Source: Pagrus major (Eukaryota; Chordata; Actinopteri; Spariformes; Sparidae). Taken from it: a stretch of DNA of 64,000 nucleotides. Of this stretch, positions 9,371-21,571 are shown in pieces. Below the pieces are notes generated by a model. That model had not been told where the DNA came from. It did not search any database and worked only from the letters and a program-made list of their open reading frames with translations. The DNA is taken from the NCBI RefSeq assembly GCF_040436345.1, contig NC_133225.1:23737540-23801539 (forward strand), given 5' to 3'. A program made the position numbers and the translations under genes. Numbering within the stretch: the stretch's first letter is position 1; the number at the start of each line of letters is the position of its first letter.

Positions 9371-11165
9371 CATGATGATCAACTGGATGTCTGTGGTTCG
9401 ATTTTCTAGTAAATTTCTCCATAAATCTGTCGAAGAGATTTGCTTGCTGTTTGTGTCTCAGTCACCAACTGCTCGACAAGAACATGATAAGAAAAAAAAA
9501 AAAAAAAATCAAACTGTGCCATCACTGGATTGGGAAGACGTGGAGGGATGAGGCAGACATGAAAGTTGGCCTATTTCATGGTCAGGCTGCGGGACCGCCG
9601 AGGCCCTGAATGGCAATGCATCTACTTTAATGTGACAGACAAGTCCCTAGGCAAAACCCGCAGAGCCGCGGCAGGCAAGCGGGCCCAGGTACTTGATGAG
9701 TGTGACACCTTCACCGTCCCGCTGCAGAAATGTTGCTGCCGCACGCTCCGCTGCCTCGGTTTAGAATAACACCAAATAAATTCGCCTCTCATCCCGCCTG
9801 ACGACGCGTCCCCGAGAACCTGTCCTCCCCAGCACTGTTGGGATCATGAATCTCCTTGTAGCCGCTCACAGGGCTTTGCTCCGATCACTAAGCACTTGCC
9901 TTTGGGACCCACCTGCCGAGGAGAAATTGTGGCCGCGCCAGTAGGCGGCTGCAGCAGGATTCCGCGGCAGACACATCCTCTCATCCCGACGCTGTTTGCC
10001 CAATCAGGCGGAGACAGGAGAGTGTGTGTGGCAGGTTCACAGCCAGCGCCCGGAGGCATCGCGCTGCCTACCCACATGCACTCACAAATCACAAATCAAG
10101 TGCCACATCTTTCCTCAACATCTCTTGCACGCACAGGTAGTGCTGCATGAGCACTTGACCTTACCTTGTACTATTACTGTGGGCTACAGAGCGGTGTTTA
10201 GTGCAACCTTTATTCTATATTGGCCTATTAGGAGCCACAGGGCGTTCTGACGGAGTAAGCCTGCCTATGCATGTGTGCGTCTAAGCCTGAGCTGATCTAT
10301 TGCAGTGCTGGGATGAGAGGGCCCAGGAGTTCATTAGGCTGCAGCTCAGGAGAGCAGCCGCGGGGAGCTTCGCCGTAGCCAAGTGTTGCCAGGAGGCTGA
10401 GCTGCGAGTCCGGTGGGGAGGAGTGCTGTTGATGTCCATGGCATGTTTGTTAACAGCCTGATTCCATCAAGTGGTGTAAAAGCAGAGCAGCCAAGTGTAA
10501 GGGCTGACCCTTGGCCCCTGCCTATTTTTAACAACACAGCGTTTCAGTCAAAGGTAGACAGTTCAGTCGAGCACTTGCGGAGTGTAAATGATGCTAATAT
10601 TCATGCAGCCGTACATTTGGGAGGGAAAATAACAAGAGATGCAAAGCAAAAGAGCACAAGACTCCATCTCACTATCTGCGGTTACTTTCGCTTATATGCC
10701 CTTTATCTTCAGGGCGAAGATCTAAAATGCTCTCTCAGTTTTCATCTCCATACTCCCACAACCCTTGTAAATGCATCAGAGGAGCGGAATACCACAAAAT
10801 ATTAAATACTCCTAAAGAGCAGCGAAAAAATGAAGCTCAAGGCAGTTCATTGGACATCGGAGGGGAAAAAAAACATGTCAGGAAAACACAGCAAAACCAA
10901 AATGTGATGAAAGACTATTTTACATGAGGTTCTAGTGAACAAATCCTTTTCTCCTACTTGGCTGTCTTATGAGAATGAAAACAATCCTGAGAATAGTTGT
11001 GATTCATTGCAGGAAGGTATTGCACAGACACTACCCATATTTCATCATTTCGTACACTGCTAAAAAATGACTCTCAAGTGGTCCAAATAACGACAGGCAG
11101 AAGATAAGCAAAGCCTGACGCTGGGTTCCATTCTTCACAGGCATTTTACCTTCGTCATGTCAGGC
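9371..11165. other. Intergenic DNA between lhx9 and the C1orf53 gene, with a CpG-rich patch
   Basis: Starts with an A-run (about 9490-9508). A GC- and CpG-rich patch follows at about 9540-10120, then unique sequence up to the stop codon of the C1orf53 gene. The first 0.2-1 kb left of 11166 should include that gene's 3' UTR. No recognised coding exon is present. Confidence 0.6.
10209..10214 (-). terminator. Possible polyadenylation signal for the C1orf53 gene
   Basis: The minus strand reads AATAAA here, 950 nt downstream of the stop codon. I found no closer AATAAA or ATTAAA on that strand. The distance is long, so a variant signal nearer the stop codon is equally possible. Confidence 0.25.
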
Positions 11166-11300
<135 letters not shown>

Positions 11301-11591
11301 TCACACAGAGAACAAGACGTGGACATGTGTACAGGGCAACGCGCGCCAGAGGAGCGGAGCTTAAAAAGGACACAGGAGAGGACAGACTGGGACGGGATCA
11401 GGCACGGCGGGACGGAAGATGACACAATCTGGATGGCATACTGTAGGATAGGAAGTGGACGCTGTGTCGCCAGGACACAACAAAAGTGAAGTGTTTCCCA
11501 AAGTATCTGAAGTCTAATCTGATCCTGGAACCCATTCTGCATCTATATCTACCCTCGTTTACAGTGTTTACAAAAGTGGCTGCAACTTTGA

Positions 11592-11845
11592 GGATGAGTT
11601 CACCCAAAAATGAAAATCCAGTCATTATCTACTCACCCCCGTGCTGATGGAAAGTCTGGTGAGGCTTTGTGGTCCACAAAAAAAGTTTTTGCCGCTTCAC
11701 AGCAAAACACTGCGCAGCATTTTCCTAAATATGTGAACTAGATGGGGGCTTGCTCCAACACTGTTTGCTTCACTTCACCTGACTTTCCTTTGGCTTAAGG
11801 GGAGGTAGATAAGGACTGCATTTATATTTTTGAGTGAACTTATCC
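11592..11845. mobile_element. MITE with GGATGAGTTCACCCAAAAATG ends (family G)
   Basis: A 254-bp element with inverted ends. The left end reads GATGAGTTCACCCAAAAATG. The right end, inverted, reads GGATAAGTTCACTCAAAAAT. The body, which includes 'tcattatctactcacccc', resembles a non-autonomous DNA transposon that is very common in fish genomes. It lies in intron 2 of the C1orf53 gene. No coding capacity. Confidence 0.75.
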
Positions 11846-12792
11846 CTGAAGATGTAAAAAACTAAAGATCGATTCAACTTCAAAAAGGTCAGAAGCAAAG
11901 TCTGAGCACCTGTAGGATTAACCGTAAACTAGATTAGCTTTCTTCTCCATTGATCTTTAAATCAGTCTAATATAATGTAATATTAAAACAAGTAATTCTA
12001 TCTGTGACTATACATGGTGTTTATGTCAACATAAGCGACGCTTATAAATCAAGCCCACCAAACCCTCATACTAATAACAGATCCATATCTGAGCCCTTAA
12101 TAGGTCAAATTGGTAATAGCTACAAAAGGAAACCAAAAGTCTAGGCTGTGTAAAACAAATAAAAACAGAATGCAATCACCTGAAAACAAACTGTGTTAAT
12201 AAACAACAGTTTGACAAAGTGTTCCTGAGCCCATGTAGTAGCGTCCTTTCTACAGTCACGTGTTTCACAAAGTGGTGAACCTCGCCCCATCCTCGCTTGT
12301 GAACAACCGAGCCATTCGAGGATGCCCCTTTCATACCCATCATGCTATCACCTGTTACCAATAAACCTGTTTACCTGTGGAATGATCCAAACAGGTGGTT
12401 TTGGTGCAGTTCAGCATAAACTGTATTTGCAAAAAAACATTTAAATCGATGATGCAAAACATTAAAAACCTGGTCTTTAGACTGTTTTTTCAATTAATGA
12501 TGACATTTAGTTTTCATAAAGTTTTATGTGGCGTTTTGGGAATTGGGGTTGAACAGATCTTCCACTGAACTTTATTATCAATCTGATCCTGTATTTTAAT
12601 TGAACCCTTACTTGTTTGTGTGACCTTTGAGTAAACAAGCTACTACATTGGCCATAAAAAAAAAAAAAACTTTTGTTGATTTTTCAGCTTCCAGATTGCT
12701 GTTTTCTCTTTGTTCTAGTTGTGTTGCTTTGTGAGAGAAGGTGTTATAAAACTGCCAATTTTGTTAACATGGTGTTAATACATGGTGTAATT

Positions 12793-12816
12793 TTACACCT
12801 GCATGAACAGGTGTAA
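12793..12816. other. Perfect 9-bp hairpin with paired E-boxes
   Basis: TTACACCTG, a six-base loop, then CAGGTGTAA. Each arm contains an E-box of the CACCTG/CAGGTG type. It may be a small transposon remnant or a chance palindrome. Confidence 0.6.
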
Positions 12817-13362
12817 TTCAGTCTCTTACGGAACAGGAACTTACGAATCATCACCTCAAACTTTGAAGCTTTTTCATAATTTGTGTTATGGGCAACATCT
12901 GCCATCAGCAGCAGGTGAATCAACCAACGTGAGTTTAGCTTCTTACATCCACCCAATAATATGCATCATAGAGGATGCACCAAGGCAAAAGCTAAGTATT
13001 ACTGAACAATAAGGCACATTGTCATTTCATTTGTTTAAGCTAAAAGCATACAGTGAAATTAGCCCTATTACTTAATTAAATTAATTTACCATCCCCTTTT
13101 CAGCACCATGGACAGCTGATGTGGAGATGTTCGTAACTGCTGGGCACATAATCTTGTTTTAATGTGTTGTTTCAGGCAAGAAGCGCCTAACAGAGGACAA
13201 GAACATTTGTCCAAGCCCTCTGTTAATACTGTCTTAAGTATTAATTATCATTCTGAAGCAGGACGCAGAACAGAAAAGAACTGGAGAGGACGGGACAGGA
13301 AAAAACTCAACAGACAAGGTCGGATGAAAAACAAAAACATGCACGACAACAAAATAGAGTTA

Positions 13363-13530
<168 letters not shown>

Positions 13531-14803
13531 TTATTATTTAATTAGCATGACATACAAACACGTATGCTGGTGTGTGACCCCCGCATACATAACCATATAC
13601 AGTGCATATACACACCCAAGCAGACAGATACACGCGAGCATAATACTGAATATGAACGTATACATAGAGACAGATTGCTTTGGGTCAAGGAGAAGAGGAA
13701 ATGGATGACCTCTAAGCATAGAAACAGATGTAAGACGGTCTACCTCTTATGATGTTACTAATTAATTAGTGCTGTCCTTTTCTGTGCAATTTAGTAGGTT
13801 AGAATCTGCATTGATTAATCAACTGGTAGCGCTGTGATAAGTTTTAGTTTTCACTGTGTATTTGTAAGACGCTTAAAAAACATATTTTAGACACAATCGT
13901 TTTTTTCTTTTATTTTGACTCGTTGTTCATCGTTCACACAAACACCTTCTGCACGAGAAAAACACTGAACTCCCGTGCCATCCCCGAGGAAGTTAGAAAA
14001 TGTCATCTCTCAGTCTGTTTCAAAATGAGAGCCCACTAGTTGGTGAGCTTTGACAGGCCACAAAGGGAAAAAGGCCCCGGGCCTTTCGGTGACACGGCCT
14101 GTCATTTCACATGGCATTGCAGGGGCACATAGTGAAGCTGGCATAGCTGGGCCCCCTCTGTATTGTGCTTTTCCCACCCAGGCCCTACCGCTCTCCTCAG
14201 GTCGCGGCCAACTTGCCTCAATTTCATCCACACTCAGAAGCACAATATTTACAACAGATACGCCTAAAGGCACGCGCCCGACTCCTAGTCACTACTGTCA
14301 TCAGCACACAGAGCTCACCGGCTCTGTTTGATGGAAGAGCAAGTAAGATTTGGTGAATGTGATGGATCTGACAACGGCAACTGTCACCACTACTTATTTG
14401 ACATGGTCTGTAGATAAAGCACTGTATGTCTCTGAGTAAAATTAGAAGAAAACTGTTTCAAAAATCTTCCTAAAATATCTTCAGGCTACCATTTGACAGC
14501 TTTTTTTGCAACACATATGCCTCATCTACCCACAGTCTCTCTGATACTGACTGTTAGTAATTAAAGTTACAGTAAAATTTCAGTCTGCAAAGGACCCACA
14601 GGGACCCTTGCCCTAGGGACAGGCAGGCTCTGGAGATGCACCACAGCTGCTACGATGATACTCTGACTGACATTAGCTTCAATAAACAATGGTCTTACTG
14701 GTCCGGTATTATCTGTACTGATGATAATTGGCTTATTGTGGAATCGACATTGACACCGGGAGTGTTTTCCGTCGCTAGATATGTAAATGTAAATATGGTG
14801 GTC

Positions 14804-15172
14804 TTTAAAGAGGCTCTGTGGAACTTCTGTGATGTGCTGGAAGCCGGGCGTTAGTTTAATGTTTCTAAACTAACGTTAGCTACTGTTGCTCTCCGTTAGC
14901 GGAGCAGAGAGAGGCACTGAGACGAGGCACTCGAGAACGGGCATAAATGAACATCCTTTGGAATGTTGCAGAAAATCCAACCCGAGTCCTTCACAAAGAA
15001 AACCACAGTCCAGCAGCATTAAACAAATCGTCCACAGGCTGGTATCGGCAAGCGAGAGAGACGGAGAAGACCTAATTTTTCACGTCATGTTACAATCCGC
15101 TCACATGTGGCCAATAAAAAAGTGATTAATACATGAAAATTGCAGCAAAGTGTTACATAGAGGCCCTTTAAA
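14804..15172. mobile_element. MITE family C
   Basis: Inverted ends TTTAAAGAGGCTCTGTG (left) and TTTAAAGGGCCTCTATG (right, inverted), about 370 bp apart. TTTAA is present at both edges. The interior is GC-richer than its surroundings and has no long reading frame. It resembles the other TTAA-flanked elements in this window. Confidence 0.7.
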
Positions 15173-15250
15173 AAACACTTTATTACCTCAGTCATGATGA
15201 TCCTGATTTCTACTAAGATCCTCAAAAATCACACATTAATAGTATATAAA

Positions 15251-15585
15251 AGAGCTGCACGATTGGTCGATTAGTCGATCAGTTGACTATTTTGATAATC
15301 GATTCATTGTTCATTGTCATTTTTCAAGCAAAAATGTGCGACACTTGCAGGTTCCTGCTCAGTTAAAGTAAAGATTTGCTTCTTTTCTTTGTCATTTATG
15401 ACAGTAAATGAAGAGTGTTTGGGTTTTTTGGACGAAAGAAGCAATGTGAAGACGTCACTTTTGGTTCTGAGAAATTGCAATGAACATTTTCCACAATTGT
15501 TTGGCATTTTATAGACCAAACAATTAATTGTGAAGATTAAAGGCAGATTAATTGATAATGAAAATAAATTACTAATTGCAGCCAT
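15251..15585. mobile_element. hAT-like non-autonomous element, 'GGCTGCA...CGATTA' type
   Basis: Begins AGCTGCACGATTGGTCGATT and ends with the inverse-type AATTGCAGCC. The interior string 'ggcattttatagaccaaac' recurs at 25200-25215 and 25540-25560. This is the pattern of a very common fish repeat whose ends read GGGCTGCAA. Non-coding. Confidence 0.65.
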
Positions 15586-15802
15586 TACATTAATATATAA
15601 TATATAAAAATACATCACATTGGTAAATGTGGTAAAGAAAATATTAAATATTGTATTAGGGCTAAAAATCTTTCCAACTGACCTCACACACAGTGAATTT
15701 GATTTGGTAAAACAGTTTTCCATTGTAGCACAATTGTTCTGTACTTTTTTGTAATTTTAATCACTAATGGCAGAATGCATCTGTATTATTGTGTTCATAT
15801 AG

Positions 15803-16376
15803 TTTAAAGGTGCAATATGTCACAATCTTAGTTTAAACTAACTAAAATAATCAACAGAATACAAAGAAATAAAAGTTTTGACATATTGACGTCTATGTAC
15901 GGTGTTGCAAAGATTAATTCTGAAGCCCGGGTCTGTCTTGGTCCAAAGCTCCTGTGCTAAAGGTGTAAACACCGTCACTTCCCCCGGCGCTCCGAGCTCC
16001 CTGTCCGGACCACTATGGACCAAGCCCCCAGGAGGAGCGCCAGGCTCTGAAGCCAGTTTTCGCAGTGGCCAAACTGTGTAATTACCTCATCACGTGCACT
16101 GCAGCCCAAAATGACTTTTCCCCATAAGCTAACACTGTGAAAGAAGCGTCTGTAATACGACAGTTAATTTTTATGAGCGTCACAACCCCCGCATCGTAAT
16201 TTGAGCCATTCGGTCCAATAACATTTGGAAAGTCTAGAAGAGCCACACGATTAAATGATTTTATCCCCATTCAAGTTAGCCGGGCGCTAACCAGGAAGGT
16301 AGCTCGCTCGGTCACCATAAGTATCTAGTGCACGCGCTTTGTGGGCCCCCCCGTTCTTACATATTGCACCTTTAAC
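15803..16376. mobile_element. MITE family D with perfect 17-bp inverted ends
   Basis: The two ends carry an identical inverted repeat, TTAAAGGTGCAATATGT, about 570 bp apart, with TTAA at both borders. Perfect ends suggest a comparatively young copy. The interior is GC-rich and lacks a transposase. It sits inside intron 1 of the C1orf53 gene, about 550 bp from its exon 1. Confidence 0.85.
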
Positions 16377-16923
16377 TGTGCTCATTAATATAAACAGTTT
16401 AAAACTAAGTGCATTCACTCAATTACTTATAAAGTTACAATTTAATTTATACTCAGCTTCTAGTACATTTAATTCCAGAGAGAAATCTCATGTTATGAAT
16501 ATTAAATATTTGCAGATGTTACATACAAAGATATGAGCGTGTCGCCTAACAGTGAGATTAGCAGGACCATTAAAATGCTGTTCACATGTTAACCAGCCTA
16601 AATAATTAACTCAGCATTACATTAAATCTTGAATATATAATAATTAGCATGTGTAAAAGTAGTTAACTTACATACATTTGACTGATACTTCCACTTCAGT
16701 AATACACTGAATGATTTTTGCTGTTGTTGTGCATATACACACTTTTAATGTGAGGCTGTGAAGTGCTCCCCCTCCACTGCACTTATGTAATTCACCTCAA
16801 CATAACGACCAGCCCATCAACATGCTGGAACGCCTGGCTCTAATTAATCATGCGTAATTGCGGTAATCAAACCGAACAACACGGCATGATTGGATTTCAA
16901 GTCTCTGCAGTGATCGCTCTCAC

Positions 16924-17199
16924 CTCACACGCCTCTGTGTGCGCTGTGTGGATGCTGAGCTCCTCCTCTGTGAACTCTCCCGCAGCCTGCTCGTCTCCTC
17001 CCGCCGCGCTGCCGCCGCCGCCGCCGCTCGTCACCACGTCACTCCTGTCTGCATTGATCTGCGAGCTGCCTCCGCTCGCTGTCCACTTTTCTTCCGAGAG
17101 CTTCGGTATCGACATTGTTACAAGTCGTTTATTAAACTGTACATGCAGGAGAATCAATCTGCTGACAAATGCTTTACCCGGGTAACTCTGGTGAAACAT
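16924..17199 (-). CDS. c1orf53: C1orf53 ortholog (DUF5522), exon 1
   Basis: First coding exon, 92 residues, phase 0, ending TEACE at a strong donor GAG|GTGAGAG. The last 17 residues, FTEEELSIHTAHTEACE, align with human LTAAERQIAELHAAACA, including Thr, Glu, Ile, His, Ala and Cys at matching positions. The N-terminal third is rich in Lys/Arg and hydrophobic residues, with no Asp or Glu before Glu36. That is typical of a mitochondrial targeting presequence, as is the human N-terminus. A Ser/Gly-rich linker with five consecutive Gly (59-63) follows, encoded by a GCC/GGC repeat. I chose Met at 17197-17199 because it is the first ATG after an in-frame stop at 17248-17250. Met29 is an alternative that would remove the presequence. 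With exons 2 and 3 the protein has 149 residues, against about 145 in human. The divergent neighbour is dennd1b. Confidence 0.88.
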
Positions 17200-17517
17200 G
17201 CTCCTGTGAAACTTCTGTGTCTGGGTGAGAAACGGGGGGAAGTTGAACTACTTGGATATCGTTTCTTCCTTCCTGGCTACTGTGTGCACAGATAAATCAA
17301 ACCATCTCTTAATTAAACAGTGACGGGTGATTATCATCACTACTATCATTAGTTCTTATCAAAGATCGTCTATGGTACATGTTTACTTTTTGCCTGCACA
17401 GATATGTGTTGCACTTCCTCCTTCGCCAGACACACTGGTGCCATGTGACCACCTCGTCACACTGGCCCACTGGCGCACACAGCGCCCCTGCTGTTACACT
17501 GCAGCCACCAGGAGTCC

Positions 17518-18910
17518 CTGGAGGTATGAGGACATCTGCTCTTGACTGATATCTACACTTTACTGACATGTACACTTTGCTGAAGGATACATGGCAAAAA
17601 ATAAAAATAAAAAATACAAATCACAAATCCACATCTAATTTATCAGATTCATTTGATCTTGAATTATAGTTCACATTGTTGTGTAAATGTCTTTATGCCT
17701 GTATAATAACGTGTCTGTCCTTGTGAAGCACTTCGGTGCCAAACCTGTTAACTTTTCAAGTGTTACATAAATAAAATCAAGTTGAAACTCATTTTGCCTT
17801 CCGTCTTCATTTCTTTTGTGGAGCAACTTCTGTGTTTGAAAGGTGCTGTGTAACAAAAACGTATTACGTAAGAAATACTTGACCACTAGATACTGATCAG
17901 AGAAAATCTAACATTTTCATTTCCATATTTGCATAAAGCATGCAATGCTTTCCTCTAAAAGGAATCCTGCACCAGTTTCATACTAATTAAAGTAACAGTT
18001 CACCAGATTGAGAAATACACATCTTACATGCAGACATTATTGGTTTTCTCACGATGTGATATATACAAATATATATACCAAGTAATGACCTTATTTTATC
18101 AAATCTGATTTAAACCTGGTGCAATGAGGATATCTACTCTTGACTAATATCTACACTTAATGAAGGATACATGGCAACAACAAAAAATCACAAATCCACA
18201 GGAAATAATCATCTCAGAGTCATTATCACTGCATTTATTATATCTTCTTCATCAGATTCATTTGGTTTTGAATTATAATTGACAGTGTTTTGTTTTTATT
18301 TTGCTGTATTTCTTTAACATTCGTCATGCACCTTCATGTTTTTATGCTTGCCTGGTTAAACCTGCTTGGTTTTTGTTGCCTTACTATACACATATATGTT
18401 TTTATGCGTCTATACATATGTCTGTCTTTGTGAAGCTCTTTGGTGCAAAACCTGTGCTATATAAGTGCTATATAAATGAAATAAACTTGAAACTTATTTT
18501 GCTTAAGTTTGTGGAGCAATTTGTGACGTCTGTGTATGAAAGGTGCTATGTAAATAAAACGTAATAATATGCTAAAGTGACAAATACTTGACCTATTGAT
18601 CAGCAAAAATCAAACAACTAAAAAACAGAGAGAAAAATCCATTCTCTTGAGCATTCAAGGATGCATTACTGTACTTTCCTCTGAAAAGAAACGCTGCATC
18701 AGTTTGTTACTAATTAAAGGGACAGTTCGTCCAAATTGAGAAATACACATCTTACATGCAGATAGTGTAGATTTATCATGCTGTGATATATTTAAATATA
18801 TATACTGAATAACAGTCTGATTTTATCAAATCAGATTTAACCCTGGTGATATAAGGATTAACTGATATCTACACTACACTACACTAATGAAGGATACGTA
18901 GCAAAAAGGG
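17518..18910. repeat. Diverged tandem duplication, two units plus a partial third
   Basis: Unit 1 (17518-18115) and unit 2 (18116-18842) start with near-identical CTGG-TATGAGGA/ CTGG-CAATGAGGA strings followed by 'tatctacac'. Both carry, in the same order, 'gaaggatacatggcaa', 'tcagattcatttg', 'ttgtgaagc', 'tacataaat/tatataaat', and 'gagaaatacacatcttacatg'. A partial third unit begins at 18843. Units of about 598 and 727 bp have diverged by substitutions and indels. Each includes what looks like a fish repeat tail, so the unit may itself be transposon-derived. Confidence 0.8.
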
Positions 18911-18949
18911 AAAAAAAAGTGATTTGTTTACAGTAAGTATTAGAGCACG

Positions 18950-19436
18950 ACTGATATAATGGTTGGCCGATACTATCGACCAATAGTGGCATATTGGCAT
19001 ATGTGAAAATATCTTCCTGGGAAAAACAGACAGTTGTCCCCCTCTATAGCTGATATCATTGTAATCATATGCATTGAAAGCACTTGTGTTGATTATAGAT
19101 GAAAAACAATGTGTTTTAAAGATTTTAAAGATTTGGTCCCACCTTTATATACTTCACAGAGGCATTAGTGTTACATACGAGCATACGACTGTGGAGCAGT
19201 CTGTGGGAGTGTGTTGGAAGTTATTTGCCTTTCAGTTATCTGGTATGATTCAATAGTAGCCATCCGCATTTTCTCCATATACATTAAATGCAACAGTAGT
19301 TTTGATGGCACCTTTGGTGTCCCCTTCAGGAACTTCTCTTGAGAAACTGTTGTTTTTATTCCCCCCAAACAGTGAAATGTAATATCCGCCCTTGTAAATC
19401 GGTATCAGCATATATGTTGTCCGATAAAACTTTTTG
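18950..19436. mobile_element. Probable non-autonomous DNA element with 'GCCGATA' ends
   Basis: Starts 'agcacgactgatataatgg' followed by 'ttggccgatactatcg'. It ends with 'tcggtatcagcatatatg' and 'tgtccgataa'. This is the pattern of a common fish inverted-repeat element with GGCCGATAT-type ends. The borders are approximate and the copy is degenerate. Confidence 0.5.
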
Positions 19437-20674
19437 TTTATAGAGATTATAATGCATGAAAATATGCTTGTAGTAATTCATAATTATTAAATTACCTATG
19501 AAGTTCACTGTTTTTAGAAAAGAAAAGTTTGTTGTTAAAGTGTATTATGTCCTTCCTCTGTTACAGTGTTTGCTAGACATGTTTGAGGGATCATTGCAAA
19601 AAAGTGTATCAGTCAATATATTAATGTTGGACATTTTCAGCCCCAAAAATCAACTATGTATGCAATATGATGAATGCCATTTTACGATACTTAAATAAAT
19701 ATACATTTTGCTTGAATACACTTCTCTCTACACTCTCCCTCTATTGATACCTATGCCATATACTAAAGGCTCTCCTTGACTGCAAAGACACTTTCCATAA
19801 TATTCAAGTAATATAGCGACTTGGACAAAGCACTGAAAGGTTGATGAGTGGACATTAATGAGTCCTCTCAAGGTTATCCATTGCTGTGAGCCACCTCTGA
19901 CGATGTGTCTACTACAGAATTCTGGATAATGAAACCTGACAAGTGTCTTTTGACTGACATTGGGGGGTCAATTTACCCACAGACAAATTACACATCACTG
20001 GTAAAAATATATGCACACTTAGAATGAGAGACATTATGTACAAAGATTTAAAAGAAAAAAAATGATGATGATTTTGATTTACATTGCAGTAGTCCCAGAA
20101 GCAGCGTTTGTAATAACTCAACCGCCTGCCGCATATTCACAAACTGAAAAAAACACAGGGAGCTCTTGTACATTTACTTGTGAGTGACGTTTCTATTCAA
20201 CAAGATAAATCATGTGCACCTCAGCTAAGTCAAATGTTTGAAGCCACCCTCAAAATGTATTGTCAGGGCCTCAGAAGGACAATGAGACATTGTATTGTTT
20301 CTTTTTTCCGTGTTAGCTTCCCTTAAATGAATATAATCTGGGACTGTTTACTGTTTACAGTTCTCTGAAATGTGAAACCTCCCTGGTTCCCAATGCCCAA
20401 GACTCATGAGAGCTTTATGTATGTGTCTCTTTGTGTGTCATACTGCTTTTTTTTCCTCTTTTTTTTCATGTTAAGGCAGCAGCCCTGCCATTATCATTTC
20501 ATACGGATGCCTGAAACAGCATGCCCCAGTCTGCTGCCACTTAATTACCTTCCAGTCAGCCTGAAGAAATCTGGCTGTGATCCAGACAGACTCTCTGGAG
20601 AGAAGAGAGAAGTACATCTAAGTCATTGGTTTCAATTTACCATGGGACAAATATTGCTTAAACATGCAAACAAT

Positions 20675-21432
20675 AAAAGGAAAGTCCACCCTAAAACAGA
20701 ATTTAAATCGCACTGAATATATGTGACTTTGGACTGTAGAGTTAACATCTATAAAAAGAAAAATGTTTCCCTTAAAATAGAAATAAAGAGCATCGTGTTG
20801 CTAATTGATTATGTCATCAGGTGTCACTTAAGGGAGTTGGTACACCGACAATACATTTGTTACTGACTCAATGGTCTCATGTAATCTCTGGTTCAGATAT
20901 TATATCATGGTATTCACGATAACCATGATATTTAAAAATGTAATATTGATGTTGAGTTAATAATAAACATGAAAGAAATGACAATATCATCTGATAGAAT
21001 CTAGTGAAGATGTTCGGCCTTATGCATCTTTTGTATATAAATTCATCTGGTTGCCTTTTCACTGCTAATTGAGCAAATTTTATGATTATTTTTTTTTTTA
21101 ATAGTTATGGTTACAGACTCTCTCCACCTCCCTACACTTGTTTGAGGGTAATTTGTTTGCCCAAATAAGAGACAAAACACACAGTAAACAAAATTAAAGA
21201 TAGATTTGATTGCTAGGATTTTTTCCCAAAAATTTCGGGAGAGATACTGTGATAAAATCGTACATCGGCCGTAATCGTACATAATCTTGTAGTACAAATC
21301 TGTTATCGTGACAGCCCTACTCTGAAATAACTTTGAACTTAATCAAGATTCACAGCTGAAACAAGGACCCGTCTCATGCAAATTCCCAAAAATGTAGAAA
21401 TAATTGTATTTTAGGGTGGATTCCCCCTTTAA
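20675..21432. mobile_element. MITE family H (outer element of a nest)
   Basis: The left end reads AAAGTCCACCCTAAAACA. The right end, inverted, reads AATCCACCCTAAAATACA. They are about 750 bp apart. A second element of a different family occupies the middle (about 20905-21319), so the outer element was interrupted after insertion. Confidence 0.65.
20905..21319. mobile_element. Nested hAT-like element ending TTATCGTGACAGCCCTA
   Basis: The right end, TTATCGTGACAGCCCTA, is the signature of a common fish element starting TAGGGCTGTCACGATAA. Near 20910-20935 a diverged inverse, CACGATAACCATGAT, marks the left part. The exact left border is unclear. Confidence 0.5.
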
Positions 21433-21521
21433 GAGGTTGGTGACTCAGCTGATTCATGAGCAATGTGTTTCATGTCGAGTCCTGAAGCAGATTCTAGTCA
21501 CATACAGCCCATTCTATACAT

Positions 21522-21522
<1 letters not shown>

Positions 21523-21569
<47 letters not shown>
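21523..21569. repeat. (GT)n microsatellite
   Basis: Uninterrupted GT tract of about 47 bp, followed by AGTGTGTG. Confidence 0.97.
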
Positions 21570-21571
<2 letters not shown>

